The notes under the pieces are model-generated. The model did not search any database. It was given only the letters and a program-made list of their open reading frames with translations, and had not been told where the DNA came from. A program made the position numbers and the translations under genes. A stretch of DNA of 40,105 nt, from assembly GCA_016711485.1 (NCBI GenBank), contig JADJSX010000001.1, positions 1-40,105 on the forward strand, given 5' to 3'. This DNA is from Leptospiraceae bacterium (GTDB taxonomy: Bacteria > Spirochaetota > Leptospiria > Leptospirales > Leptospiraceae). Position 1 is the stretch's first letter. Every line of letters begins with the position of its first letter. Below, in pieces: positions 31,326 to 38,602 of this stretch.

Positions 31326-31597
31326 GCAATTTTCCTTTTCACTGGTTGTTTATTTTCATCTATAAAATTTCTGGTTAGAGGATAATCTGGATTAGTTATA
31401 ATTTGGTTTATGACATGAATAAAAGAACTTCTATCAATAATCTCTCTAGTAGTCGGGTCAAAGACTTCAACCTCTGCATACTGCCAAATAGACTCTTTAG
31501 GATTTACTGGAATCACAATTGCTAGAAGTTTGTCTTTTTGGTTCAGTTTATTCTGTGAGTTTTTTTTAATTTTTTGAGTGTCTGTAATTGAGATCAT
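31322..31597 (-). CDS. Unknown small soluble protein
   Basis: The 91-residue protein reads KDKLLAIVIPVNPKESIWQY, AEVEVFDPTTREIIDRSSF and NQIITNPDYPLTRNFIDENK. A beta-rich centre with no membrane segment or motif. AGGAGAA lies 6 bases before its ATG. It is likely co-transcribed with the zinc-ribbon gene. Confidence 0.5.
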   Translation of the reverse strand: MISITDTQKIKKNSQNKLNQKDKLLAIVIPVNPKESIWQYAEVEVFDPTTREIIDRSSFIHVINQIITNPDYPLTRNFIDENKQPVKRKIA

Positions 31598-31657
31598 TAT
31601 GATTTTCTCCTAGAAATTAGTTTTGACGGTAAAGATAGGAATTCGAGAATTGAATTT

Positions 31658-31903
31658 ATGGAAGATGAAAATATATACAGTAGGCAAACCAGAAAGAATC
31701 GAAAAACCGGACATACCGAAATCGTTGATATAGATGTAGATAGAAAATATTTCATAAAAAGAAAATCTAAAATCAGAGAATGTTTATTGATAGAAATTTT
31801 TTTTGAAGAAAAATACGAAAAGGGAACCGTAATATATTTAGATACTTTAAGAAAAGGAATTGTGTTTACTGATGAATTACATGAATCATCAGAGAATATA
31901 TAA
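31658..31903 (+). CDS. Plus-strand unknown protein inside a minus-strand run
   Basis: The 81-residue frame has a normal charged composition: RQTRKNRKTGHTEIVDIDVD, IKRKSKIRECLLIEIFFEEK and GTVIYLDTLRKGIVFTDEL. The open frame extends upstream of the ATG. An opposite frame (31597-31914) is also open, with an ATGA overlap and a stop against the next gene, but is Ser/Phe-rich as expected for an antisense shadow. I prefer the plus reading on composition; neighbour packing favours the minus one. Confidence 0.4.
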   Translation: MEDENIYSRQTRKNRKTGHTEIVDIDVDRKYFIKRKSKIRECLLIEIFFEEKYEKGTVIYLDTLRKGIVFTDELHESSENI

Positions 31904-31910
31904 AAGTATT

Positions 31911-32198
31911 TCATTTCTTTTTACTTCTTTGCTTTCCTGAATTTTTAAATTTTTCAGAAGCTTTCAAAATTTCGACTAAAACCAATTTATTTGATTTATC
32001 GAAATTTAGAATTAAGTCATCATGAATTCTAGTTTCATATTCAATTTTATTTCTATTTAAAAATATTTTCAGGCAGTCCTCTTTTTCTTTTTTAAAAACA
32101 GAAACTTTAGAATCTTTAAAGCGGATTATTGTAATATGATTACTTGTTTTTTCTATATTCTCTTTTAAAAGTTTTTTATACTTTTTAGTATTATTCAT
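31911..32198 (-). CDS. DUF2283-family protein
   Basis: The 95-residue protein (from ATG 32198, with GAGG 4 bases upstream; an ATG 9 bases earlier is possible) has EDCLKIFLNRNKIEYETRIH and DDLILNFDKSNKLVLVEILK. The second follows the DUF2283 pattern 'vilDyDenGnvvgIEIL.AS'. Role unknown; the family is common beside toxin-antitoxin and phage genes. It begins inside the end of the Rep gene, so it is translated with it. Confidence 0.6.
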   Translation of the reverse strand: MNNTKKYKKLLKENIEKTSNHITIIRFKDSKVSVFKKEKEDCLKIFLNRNKIEYETRIHDDLILNFDKSNKLVLVEILKASEKFKNSGKQRSKKK

Positions 32199-33537
32199 TA
32201 TCCTCATCCTTCTTTTTTTTCCTGTTCAATTTACTTGCTTTAGCATCAGATAAAACATTTTCATACATTTCATCGTATTCAAAATTTTCTCCATGAATTT
32301 CTATCAAAGAGGAATATTTTGGTTTCTTATTTGTTGCCTCTTTACGCTCTTCTAAAACGTCTACCAGTTTTTTCATTCCGTGAATTCTTACATAAGTATC
32401 TACAGGACTAAGACAATTTTTTTCGACATATCTGTCTAGGTTTTCTAGGTCATATACTAACTGTGGAACTCTCAACCTTTCTGGTTTTTCAGTTCCCTTT
32501 AAAAATTTTGCAAAAAAATAATCTACTTCAAATCGTTGTTTGTTTTTGTCGTCTTGCTTTACTGGCTTAGTCGTAAATCTCAATATGCCAAGTATCCAGT
32601 GATAAGGAACAAATTTAGGATTTGTAAGATAACTATGAGTAAACACATTTGCCATGTTTGATTTTAGTTCTATTTCCATTCTATTCCAAGTTTGAAAGAG
32701 AGGGTCTACTTCCGTTTTGCCGTCTTTGCACTTTGCTAATTTATCATAGAATCTAATAAAGGTAGGGGAAGCCCTATCACCAAAATATAATGTCTTACCT
32801 TTTATTTTTCTTCGCTGTAAATCTTTGGGAGCGTATGGAGTGCATTCTCCTAATCGTGTAACATAACAATTAGTATCCGCTTTATGCTGTAAATAATCCA
32901 TGTCAGCAAATCCCGCAAAGTCATCTAAAGCAAAATCTATCCGAGTAATTCCAGAATGAATTGTTCCATGTTTTTTTGTGCGTTTTAATTTATCGTTTTT
33001 AAAAATCCATTCAATCAATTCTTCTATTGTCATAGAAGGTTTATAATTTTCCGTTTCATTGAAAATTAGGGAAAGTCCTCTGGAGGAAATTTTGCAAATG
33101 ATTTCTTCTATCTCTTCAAAGTGATATTCTAATTTTATAATTCTGTCTTTGTGAGTATAAGACATTACTTTGGTATTGCCTTTTTTTAAAATGGATTCTT
33201 CTAATGGTGGTAAAAGTTCAAAAAGTTTATTTCGATTTGGAATTGTATTTTTTACTTTGAAGTTCAACCAATCAATGAATAGACTCAATTTATGATCTTG
33301 TGTTTCTGTATCAATATGTTCTACTTTTAATTTTCGTTCTTTCTTAATGTCTTGTCCTCGATATATATTTAAGTCTGAATAATTGGGAGAATCGGAAAAT
33401 CTATAAAAGCAAGACTTTGTTTCTGTTATCTCTCCAGTATTATAATCTACATAGACAGATTCAGAAAAATATCTATTATCTATCGAGCTGTATAATTGAG
33501 AACGGTCAATATCTAGAGACTTGTTTTTTATTGGCAT
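32191..33537 (-). CDS. Replication initiation factor (Rep_trans-like, rolling-circle)
   Basis: The 448-residue protein has the core of phage/plasmid replication initiators: SGITRIDFALDDFAGFADMD (Arg199, Asp201, Asp205), KTLYFGDRASPTFIRFYDKL (about residues 248-267) and WNRMEIELKSN (Arg286, Glu288), then a charged C-terminus. The family nicks one strand at a double-strand origin through a Tyr and starts rolling-circle replication, as RstA does in CTX phage. A large nested hairpin directly upstream (33581-33635) could be its target. Rep plus SSB suggests single-stranded DNA replication intermediates. Confidence 0.8.
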   Translation of the reverse strand: MPIKNKSLDIDRSQLYSSIDNRYFSESVYVDYNTGEITETKSCFYRFSDSPNYSDLNIYRGQDIKKERKLKVEHIDTETQDHKLSLFIDWLNFKVKNTIPNRNKLFELLPPLEESILKKGNTKVMSYTHKDRIIKLEYHFEEIEEIICKISSRGLSLIFNETENYKPSMTIEELIEWIFKNDKLKRTKKHGTIHSGITRIDFALDDFAGFADMDYLQHKADTNCYVTRLGECTPYAPKDLQRRKIKGKTLYFGDRASPTFIRFYDKLAKCKDGKTEVDPLFQTWNRMEIELKSNMANVFTHSYLTNPKFVPYHWILGILRFTTKPVKQDDKNKQRFEVDYFFAKFLKGTEKPERLRVPQLVYDLENLDRYVEKNCLSPVDTYVRIHGMKKLVDVLEERKEATNKKPKYSSLIEIHGENFEYDEMYENVLSDAKASKLNRKKKKDEDNE

Positions 33538-33580
33538 AGTTCCTTACCTTTCTTATTGAATTGGCTCCAAATTACGGTCA

Positions 33581-33635
33581 GTTCGTAATAATGTGCTAGT
33601 CGGAGGGTTTTACATACCCTCCGAGCACAACGAAC
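33581..33635. other. Nested hairpin next to rep, candidate replication origin
   Basis: Three successive paired arms share one centre: GTTCGT (33581-33586) with ACGAAC (33630-33635), GTGCT (33593-33597) with AGCAC (33624-33628), and CGGAGGGT (33601-33608) with ACCCTCCG (33616-33623), loop TTTACAT. The pairs are exact, with short unpaired stretches between. It lies 44 bases before the rep start and has no T-run, so it is not a usual terminator. A rolling-circle double-strand or single-strand origin is the best guess. Confidence 0.6.
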
Positions 33636-33640
33636 GATTT

Positions 33641-34045
33641 TCATAAAATTTTTCCTTGAATTTTGGCTTTCATGGATTCAACTAACTGCAAATTTTTTAC
33701 AGCCATAGCCGCAATCTGGATAAGTTCTTTTTCTATTCGATTTAATAAATTTGTTTCAGAAAATGCATTTTCGTATTTTAGAAGTTTTACTTCACCCCAA
33801 AATTCCTCGAACTCTTCTTTCATGACTGCATAGCCTTCATGAAGAGATGCAAAGGGAGGAAACTTTTTGGATTTTTCGAGTTCTTTAGCTATCTCGAAAA
33901 ACTTAGAAATGTTAGAATCATTAAGTAAAGATTTTACATGCGATTCAGTATAATCAGTATTATTCTCTAATTCAAAATCTATTCTGTCTATCTTGCCTTC
34001 TGAATTAGTATCTATTCTAATTATTTGTCCTAGTTCTAGTTCCAT
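33641..34045 (-). CDS. MazG-like NTP pyrophosphohydrolase-type protein
   Basis: The 134-residue protein has FASLHEGYAVMKEEFEEFWG and EVKLL, then RIEKELIQIAAMAVKNLQLV. The blocks 'FAS.HEGYAV..EE..ELW.EV' and 'L..E..QIAAMA' are the metal-binding helices (Glu-rich) of phage MazG-like all-alpha NTP pyrophosphatases. These clean up abnormal nucleotides or cut ppGpp-like signals. The N-terminal 60 residues are unrelated. It lies between ssb and rep. Confidence 0.6.
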   Translation of the reverse strand: MELELGQIIRIDTNSEGKIDRIDFELENNTDYTESHVKSLLNDSNISKFFEIAKELEKSKKFPPFASLHEGYAVMKEEFEEFWGEVKLLKYENAFSETNLLNRIEKELIQIAAMAVKNLQLVESMKAKIQGKIL

Positions 34046-34070
34046 TGTATAATTCCTTTAAAAATAAAAT

Positions 34071-34184
34071 CCGGTTTATACGATACCGGAAAACGTTTTG
34101 CTCTTGTGGGTGCTTAATCGCTCTTAGCTCCCCAGCCTTTTACAATTAAGCCGCTTGTTTTTTCCAATAATCTTTCTCGCCCAT
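34071..34184 (-). other. Gap between ssb and the MazG-like gene, small hairpin and a micro-frame
   Basis: CCGGT (34071-34075) and ACCGG (34085-34089) pair around a 9-base loop. A tiny frame starts right at the SSB stop (TAATG). It reads MGEKDYWKK and, if one A is added to the six-A run, continues TSGLIVKGWGAKSD to a stop. This could be a real 23-residue peptide or nothing; confidence is low. Confidence 0.25.
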
Positions 34185-34588
34185 TAGAAAACCTCATCAG
34201 CTACTGGCATTTCTGGAATTTCTTCTTCTTTAGAATTGTTTCCGGTTTCAGTGCTTGGTTTTCCGCCGAGTAATTGTAAATTGTCTACTCGGATAATTAT
34301 TTTATAGTTTTTCTTTCCGCTTGCATCTTCCCAGTGTTTTTGTTGCAACTTTCCGGTAACTAATACCTGTTTGCCTTTGGTTCCATACTGCTTTAAAATT
34401 TCAGCTAGCTTTCCCCATACTTCGCAATCAAAGAAATTTGTTTCTTCATTTTTGGTTCCGTTGACTGCATAAACGCGATTATTCGCAATGCTAAAATTTG
34501 CTACTGTGCTTTGTCCGGCTTGCTTTAGCTCAACTTCTTTTGTGATTCTTCCTAATACTACTACTGTGTTTTGGTCGTTTGTTGCCAT
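34184..34588 (-). CDS. ssb: Single-stranded DNA-binding protein
   Basis: The 134-residue protein starts MATNDQNTVVVLGRITKEVE and has STVANFSIANNR, NFFDCEVWGKLAEILKQYGT and KGKQVLVTGKLQQKHWEDAS, the OB-fold of bacterial/phage SSB. The C-terminus is acidic and ends ADEVF, like the DIPF tip that binds partner proteins. It coats single-stranded DNA during replication, here probably with the rolling-circle Rep. A normal ribosome site (AAAGGA) precedes the ATG. Confidence 0.92.
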   Translation of the reverse strand: MATNDQNTVVVLGRITKEVELKQAGQSTVANFSIANNRVYAVNGTKNEETNFFDCEVWGKLAEILKQYGTKGKQVLVTGKLQQKHWEDASGKKNYKIIIRVDNLQLLGGKPSTETGNNSKEEEIPEMPVADEVF

Positions 34589-34619
34589 TTGTCCTTTACC
34601 TTTCCTCGGTTATTTGTTT

Positions 34620-34672
34620 CGACCTAACGGTCGAGGGTTTACAGAATTTGCCCCAAAGGGCAAGATTTTTTT
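34620..34672 (+). terminator. Two small hairpins, one followed by a T-run
   Basis: CGACC/GGTCG (34620-34633) is a small hairpin. TTGCCC (34648-34653) and GGGCAA (34658-34663) pair around CAAA and are followed by seven Ts at 34666-34672, a good Rho-independent terminator when read on the plus strand. No plus-strand gene is seen upstream, so it may stop antisense transcripts entering the early genes. Confidence 0.45.
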
Positions 34673-34676
34673 CGCA

Positions 34677-35009
34677 TTACCCCGCCGGCATTAAATCCGG
34701 TTGCACTTCTTTTTCAATTTCCGATTGAACTAAATTCTTTAGCTCAATGATTTTTGTTTTCAAATTTTTAATAAATTTCGTTTCTGATACTTTATTACTT
34801 CTTAACAAAAACCAATTAAATATTGTTACTTCGATTTCTTTTGATTTTGCATTAATTACAGAGTTAGAAATTATTTTTCCTAACTCCTTATTTTGTAATA
34901 TTTCAAACGTTCTTTCGATCTCTGAATCTTTAGAAAAATCTGTTTGCTCTATGTTTTGTAAAAGATAATCTAGATCATAAAATAATTCTTGTTTAGTGTA
35001 AAATTTCAC
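34677..35009 (-). CDS. Unknown helical early protein
   Basis: The 110-residue protein is Lys/Glu-rich: MKFYTKQELFYDLDYLLQNI, EIEVTIFNWFLLRSNKVSET, KNLKTKIIELKNLVQSEIEK, ending PDLMPAG. Helical, soluble, with no motif. It overlaps the upstream gene by 4 bases and is part of the recombinase-to-SSB early operon. Confidence 0.5.
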   Translation of the reverse strand: MKFYTKQELFYDLDYLLQNIEQTDFSKDSEIERTFEILQNKELGKIISNSVINAKSKEIEVTIFNWFLLRSNKVSETKFIKNLKTKIIELKNLVQSEIEKEVQPDLMPAG

Positions 35010-35362
35010 TTTTTGACCTCTTCTTTTAAAATGGTGGATAAGGAATCTTTACGGTAACAAGTCAAAAATTTTTCTAATCCCGACCAATCCAGTTTGTCAA
35101 AATAAATAGTATAGCCAGAATTTCCGTTTAAATATAATCCCTGTGCATAATGAATATTTGCCGCGTTTACTGGGCTAAAATCTAAAACATCCAGTATAAG
35201 CACTTTCGTATTTAATTCGATTTTAGATTTGCATTTCCAAAAAATTTCATATCCGAGTCTTGTTCTAAAATGCAAATGTTCCATCGGTAAATTAGTTTTT
35301 TCTGTCGGTATTGATTCATGTGAGCTTAGATATATTATTTCATTGGTTACTCGAATAATCAT
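35006..35362 (-). CDS. Unknown early protein
   Basis: The 118-residue protein is alpha/beta: MIIRVTNEIIYLSSHESIPT, HFRTRLGYEIFWKCKSKIEL, VLILDVLDFSPVNAANIHYA and KLDWSGLEKFLTCYRKDSL. No motif recognised. ATGA overlaps at both ends show it is translated with its neighbours. Confidence 0.5.
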   Translation of the reverse strand: MIIRVTNEIIYLSSHESIPTEKTNLPMEHLHFRTRLGYEIFWKCKSKIELNTKVLILDVLDFSPVNAANIHYAQGLYLNGNSGYTIYFDKLDWSGLEKFLTCYRKDSLSTILKEEVKK

Positions 35363-35541
35363 TTCTTAACCTCTACCCGTTTCAATCTGAATTCATCACA
35401 GTTTGATTCTTCGCTCATGTCTCCATTGTTTACCGCGCTTTGTGGGTTCTGACATTTACCCATAACTGGATTAGATACAAACTGCATCCAGTATTTGCAA
35501 TTAGAGCAAACTCGAATTGATAAATCAAAAACTTTAGACAT
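35359..35541 (-). CDS. Small Cys4 (CxxCxYW) zinc-knuckle protein
   Basis: The 60-residue protein has VCSNCKYWMQF, MGKCQNPQS and ESNCDEFRL. The spacing CxxCxYW...GxCxxP...xxCxxF is that of a small metal-binding knuckle found in many phage and mobile-element proteins. The four Cys should bind zinc or iron. Its role is unknown; a DNA- or partner-binding accessory of replication is likely. Confidence 0.6.
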   Translation of the reverse strand: MSKVFDLSIRVCSNCKYWMQFVSNPVMGKCQNPQSAVNNGDMSEESNCDEFRLKRVEVKK

Positions 35542-35761
35542 TGCCTAAAATCTCTAGTTTGATTTTTCTGGTTTCGCAATATCTTTTAATGAGTGCTACT
35601 TGTTCATCATTCTTAGGAACTAATTTAAAATAGCCGTTAGACTCCGAATGAGGAATATTATTTATTTTCAAAAAAGATCTAAAACTTTGTAGAGAAGTAA
35701 ACGTGTTAGCCTCATACTCTGTTGGTTGTTTTTCTAGTTGTGTATCTGTTTGCATTTTCAA
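35534..35761 (-). CDS. Unknown small early protein
   Basis: The 75-residue protein has a Gln/Thr-rich N-terminus, then FTSLQSFRSFLKINNIPHSE, GYFKLVPKNDEQVALIKRYC and RKIKLEILGNV. Helix-strand pattern, no recognised family. Overlaps neighbours at both ends. Confidence 0.45.
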   Translation of the reverse strand: MKMQTDTQLEKQPTEYEANTFTSLQSFRSFLKINNIPHSESNGYFKLVPKNDEQVALIKRYCETRKIKLEILGNV

Positions 35762-36033
35762 TCCTTATAAATTCCAAAATACATGCAAAGAGTTCTTCCG
35801 GTTTCATTGCACATAATTTTATTATTATGAATGTAAAAAATTTTCTTGGAATAGAAATCTTTGCATATTCCATTTACTAGGTTATCAGTTTCTTCAACGG
35901 TTAATTTCGAATGTCCGTCAGAAATGACTCTAGCATTTTTATAGTCGAGTTCATTCAAACAAGCTTGCATTGTCTGTAAAACAATTGGTTCAGATTTTTT
36001 TGGTTTATAAATCGGTCTGGTATCTATTAACAT
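35758..36033 (-). CDS. Unknown small early protein
   Basis: The 91-residue protein reads IVLQTMQACLNELDYKNARV, ISDGHSKLTVEETDNLVNGI and KIMCNETGRTLCMYFGIYKD. Soluble alpha/beta with three Cys, no clear metal motif. ATGA overlap with the downstream gene. Confidence 0.45.
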   Translation of the reverse strand: MLIDTRPIYKPKKSEPIVLQTMQACLNELDYKNARVISDGHSKLTVEETDNLVNGICKDFYSKKIFYIHNNKIMCNETGRTLCMYFGIYKD

Positions 36034-36035
36034 TT

Positions 36036-36350
36036 TTATTTTTCCTTTCTAAAAAAAATTTTAGTGATTCTTGCAATTGAATTTTTGATAAAAAATATTT
36101 CTGTTTCGATGGTTAGATATTTTTCTAATTTCGAAGATGGAAGTTTTTCGAAACTAGTTCTAGTTAAATTGTGTTCTTTTCTGATTTTTTCTAATTGTTT
36201 CCATTTATATTTCAGCATTGATTTCATTTTGTCAATCTGTGGCTCCTTCTCATCGAATACCAAAGGCATAATGGAATTAAAATGTGAATCTAAAACCATT
36301 TCTGATTTTTCATTTCTATGCTCTTGTAGACTAATGACTTTTTGCCTCAT
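36036..36350 (-). CDS. Coiled-coil early protein
   Basis: The 104-residue protein is highly charged and helical: MRQKVISLQEHRNEKSEMVL, DKMKSMLKYKWKQLEKIRKE and KLEKYLTIETEIFFIKNSIA. It overlaps the recombinase by 4 bases, so it is co-translated with it; an accessory (directionality-type) role is possible but unsupported. Confidence 0.5.
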   Translation of the reverse strand: MRQKVISLQEHRNEKSEMVLDSHFNSIMPLVFDEKEPQIDKMKSMLKYKWKQLEKIRKEHNLTRTSFEKLPSSKLEKYLTIETEIFFIKNSIARITKIFFRKEK

Positions 36351-37222
36351 TTTAAAAACCTCTTATTAGATATTAAATTTCCAATTTTCTTTTCTAATGT
36401 TTCGATATGTTTTGAATCTGAATTTGTAAAAACTTTATACCAATACTCTCTTGTCTTTTCTGTATGTCCGAATCTTTCAGACATGAAGTCTGCCGGCATA
36501 TTAGGATTGATTTGGTAAATGTGGTTAAGTATTGTTATTCTCAAAAGTTTAGGAGTGATTCTTCTTTCAATCCCTGCTCTCTTGGATACTTCTAAAATAA
36601 TATAACGCAAGGTTGAACCGGAAAGTTTTTCGCCGTTTTTGGTTTCGAATAAATATTTGATTCCCTTGTATTCTTTCTGAATGAGTTTGAATAAAGATAA
36701 AGGAATTGATAGAATGCGTTTTTTGGAATTCTTACCTTTAATAGCAATCGTTACGCGCTTTTTATTTCTGCTAATTGTGCAATCAGTGAGAAGGATTTTT
36801 CTGATCTCAAAATTTCTCATTCCTGAGATGTAAACGAAAAACACTAAAGCGAATTCTCGACGGGTGCAATAAGATAAAATCTTTGCAATGTCTTTCATTG
36901 CGGGAATTCCTTCTATGTCAATTACAGCCGGTCGAATTTTGTAATTAAAGGACCGTGCAAAAAATTCTTTGTAGATGGCTACTTTGTTGTAATCGTTTTT
37001 ATCTAGATAGTGGTTCTGAATTGATTTAAGAAGAGCGAATTTGTGAAATCTTAAAACTGCCTGGCTTTTTTTGTTGGTAAATAACTGGTATGCAAAATAA
37101 GATCGTAGGTTTTTGAAATTGTCTGCCTGTTTTAGCTTCCTTTGCTTTAGGAACTGGTTATAAATTCGAATAGGGTTATTGTATTCTGAATTAGTGGTAA
37201 GTGGTAATTGATTCATAATCAT
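36347..37222 (-). CDS. Tyrosine recombinase (integrase)
   Basis: The 291-residue protein has a SAM-like N-terminal DNA-binding half, then the catalytic domain: YISGMRNFEI with Arg136, the beta-hairpin Lys in IAIKGKNSKKR, TPKLLRIT with Arg228, RFGHTEKTREYWYKV with His253 and the nucleophile at Tyr260 or Tyr262. The usual His of the HxxR box is Lys225 here. It would insert or excise the element at the short repeat near 37439. It opens the early operon, with a divergent hairpin region behind it. Confidence 0.8.
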   Translation of the reverse strand: MIMNQLPLTTNSEYNNPIRIYNQFLKQRKLKQADNFKNLRSYFAYQLFTNKKSQAVLRFHKFALLKSIQNHYLDKNDYNKVAIYKEFFARSFNYKIRPAVIDIEGIPAMKDIAKILSYCTRREFALVFFVYISGMRNFEIRKILLTDCTISRNKKRVTIAIKGKNSKKRILSIPLSLFKLIQKEYKGIKYLFETKNGEKLSGSTLRYIILEVSKRAGIERRITPKLLRITILNHIYQINPNMPADFMSERFGHTEKTREYWYKVFTNSDSKHIETLEKKIGNLISNKRFLK

Positions 37223-37469
37223 GGCGTTATATACCCATGAATCCCTTAGTCAAGGATTTAGTAACCAGATTGACCAAAAATTTTATCTTTCTGGAAATGA
37301 TTTGAACCCGATTAAATAAATAATCGGGTTTTGTGCGAGAGGTTAATTCTGATTTGTTTCGATTCATAAGCGTTTTTTTTCATGCTTAAAATCGGTTTAG
37401 TTAAATCTTAATCTATATTAGCATTTGCTACTGTTCATAACTCACGTTATTTAATTCGTAAACACTTAT
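37223..37469. promoter_or_regulatory. Right end of the element: recombinase promoter region, hairpin and candidate attR
   Basis: AACCCGATTA (37305-37314) and TAATCGGGTT (37321-37330) form a perfect 10-base hairpin followed by a short T-run on the plus strand. AACTCACGTTA at 37439-37449 repeats the 11-mer at 10144-10154 and lies 20 bases beyond the repaired end of the host acyltransferase (37470). This is the probable attachment region. Confidence 0.45.
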
Positions 37470-37558
37470 CTAAAAAACTCCCTTCCATTTAAGAAGACCA
37501 GCTATTCCTAGTATTGGCAGTCCGTAGAAAAGATTTTCCGGTGTTTTAGAAAGAGCTT

Positions 37559-38599
37559 TCATATAAGACTCATTGTTAAACGGAATTTGAAAAGATTTCT
37601 CTGTCGCATATCGTCTTTCATGTTCTTGGAATAGAACAGGCCAGCCGAAGGTAAAATATATAGTATTTTATCTAAGTTATCTCTCCAGATGTCGCCTAAC
37701 TCTTCTAAGGAATATGGGTCTTTGCCGTAAATCTCTACGGCTTGATCTATTTCTGTTTGCATTTGCAATTGAACCGCGTCTCTCAGTTGGTGAATTTCTT
37801 TTTTCTTTAATCTCTCTAATGGTTTGTCTGTCATCTCGTAGAGTTTAATTGTTTTTCCGCGGAAGTAAGTGAGTTTCGAAGGCATTCCAAAAAAATACAT
37901 CCAAGGTTGTAAGGCGATTAACGCTGTTAAAGGTCCAACCGGTAGAAATGGAATACCTAGTTTATTAACTAATTTATTTAGATCATCGTTTCGGTAACTG
38001 TAGGGATTTATGTATTCGCCATTTACCACTGAAACAGGAATGATATCTGTTTTGTATTTGATTGCCATTCGAATAAAGGAACTAGAAAATTGTTGTAGTT
38101 GGTAACGTTTATCAAATCCCTTTCCTATTCCAGCAATTCCTTCTGGAAAAATTAGGACGTTGGACTCTTTAAGTTTCATCATCGAATCAAAGTTATCTAG
38201 TGTCGCATCCACACCACCGACTCGTTTCCAAAAATCATCTACAAAATAAGGTTGCATATAGCGGCTAGCGGATAACGCTGGTGCAGTTAACGCTCGAAGA
38301 GAGTTTTGCATTTCATATTTATTCTGAAGGAAAATTTTACCTACAAGAATGATCGCATCCCAAGGAAAACCCATACCAGAGTGATTACATATATAAATTG
38401 CCGGTGTTTCTGGATTATTTCTACCGGGTATCGTTTCAAAATTAATAAATTTAGAACGAAAATAGTATTTATCAATTGGTTGCAGAATATTAATTGCAAG
38501 ATTTTTCAAAAAATTATAATCAAAGTGTTTATTAATTTCATCTAATTTCGCAGGATTCGATTTAGAACTGTTTAGAGTTTTTTTTACATGTACTTCCAT
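37559..38599 (-). CDS. PlsC-type lysophospholipid acyltransferase
   Basis: The protein has YICNHSGMGFPWDA (His73, Asp81, the acyltransferase catalytic block) and VLIFPEGIAG (block III), as in 1-acyl-glycerol-3-phosphate acyltransferases, which add an acyl chain to lysophosphatidate at the inner membrane. After residue 310 the frame gives an odd end (SAGLFYSKNMKDD). One T added near 37648 instead gives GWPVLFQEHERRYATEKSFQ and ENLFYGLPILGIAGLLKWKG, ending at 37470 with 376 residues. A host gene; the element sits directly behind it. Confidence 0.85.
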   Translation of the reverse strand: MEVHVKKTLNSSKSNPAKLDEINKHFDYNFLKNLAINILQPIDKYYFRSKFINFETIPGRNNPETPAIYICNHSGMGFPWDAIILVGKIFLQNKYEMQNSLRALTAPALSASRYMQPYFVDDFWKRVGGVDATLDNFDSMMKLKESNVLIFPEGIAGIGKGFDKRYQLQQFSSSFIRMAIKYKTDIIPVSVVNGEYINPYSYRNDDLNKLVNKLGIPFLPVGPLTALIALQPWMYFFGMPSKLTYFRGKTIKLYEMTDKPLERLKKKEIHQLRDAVQLQMQTEIDQAVEIYGKDPYSLEELGDIWRDNLDKILYILPSAGLFYSKNMKDDMRQRNLFKFRLTMSLI

Positions 38600-38602
38600 A
38601 TA

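Larger units (their letters stand above)
10144..37449. mobile_element. Integrated virus-like element, candidate tailless prophage
   Basis: About 27 kb lies between a host histidine kinase and a host acyltransferase. It contains a tyrosine recombinase at one end, a rolling-circle-type Rep, SSB, lytic peptidases, fibre-like proteins, a toxin-antitoxin pair and about fifty tightly packed small genes, nearly all on the minus strand. An 11-bp direct repeat is the best candidate for attachment sites. No tailed-phage hallmark (terminase, portal, tape measure, sheath) is recognisable. The boundaries are inferred from gene content and the short repeat. Confidence 0.6.

Noticed and set aside
31597..31914. 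Minus-strand frame of 105 residues
   Set aside because: Ser/Phe-rich antisense-type composition; kept only as an alternative to the plus-strand call because of its good coupling.
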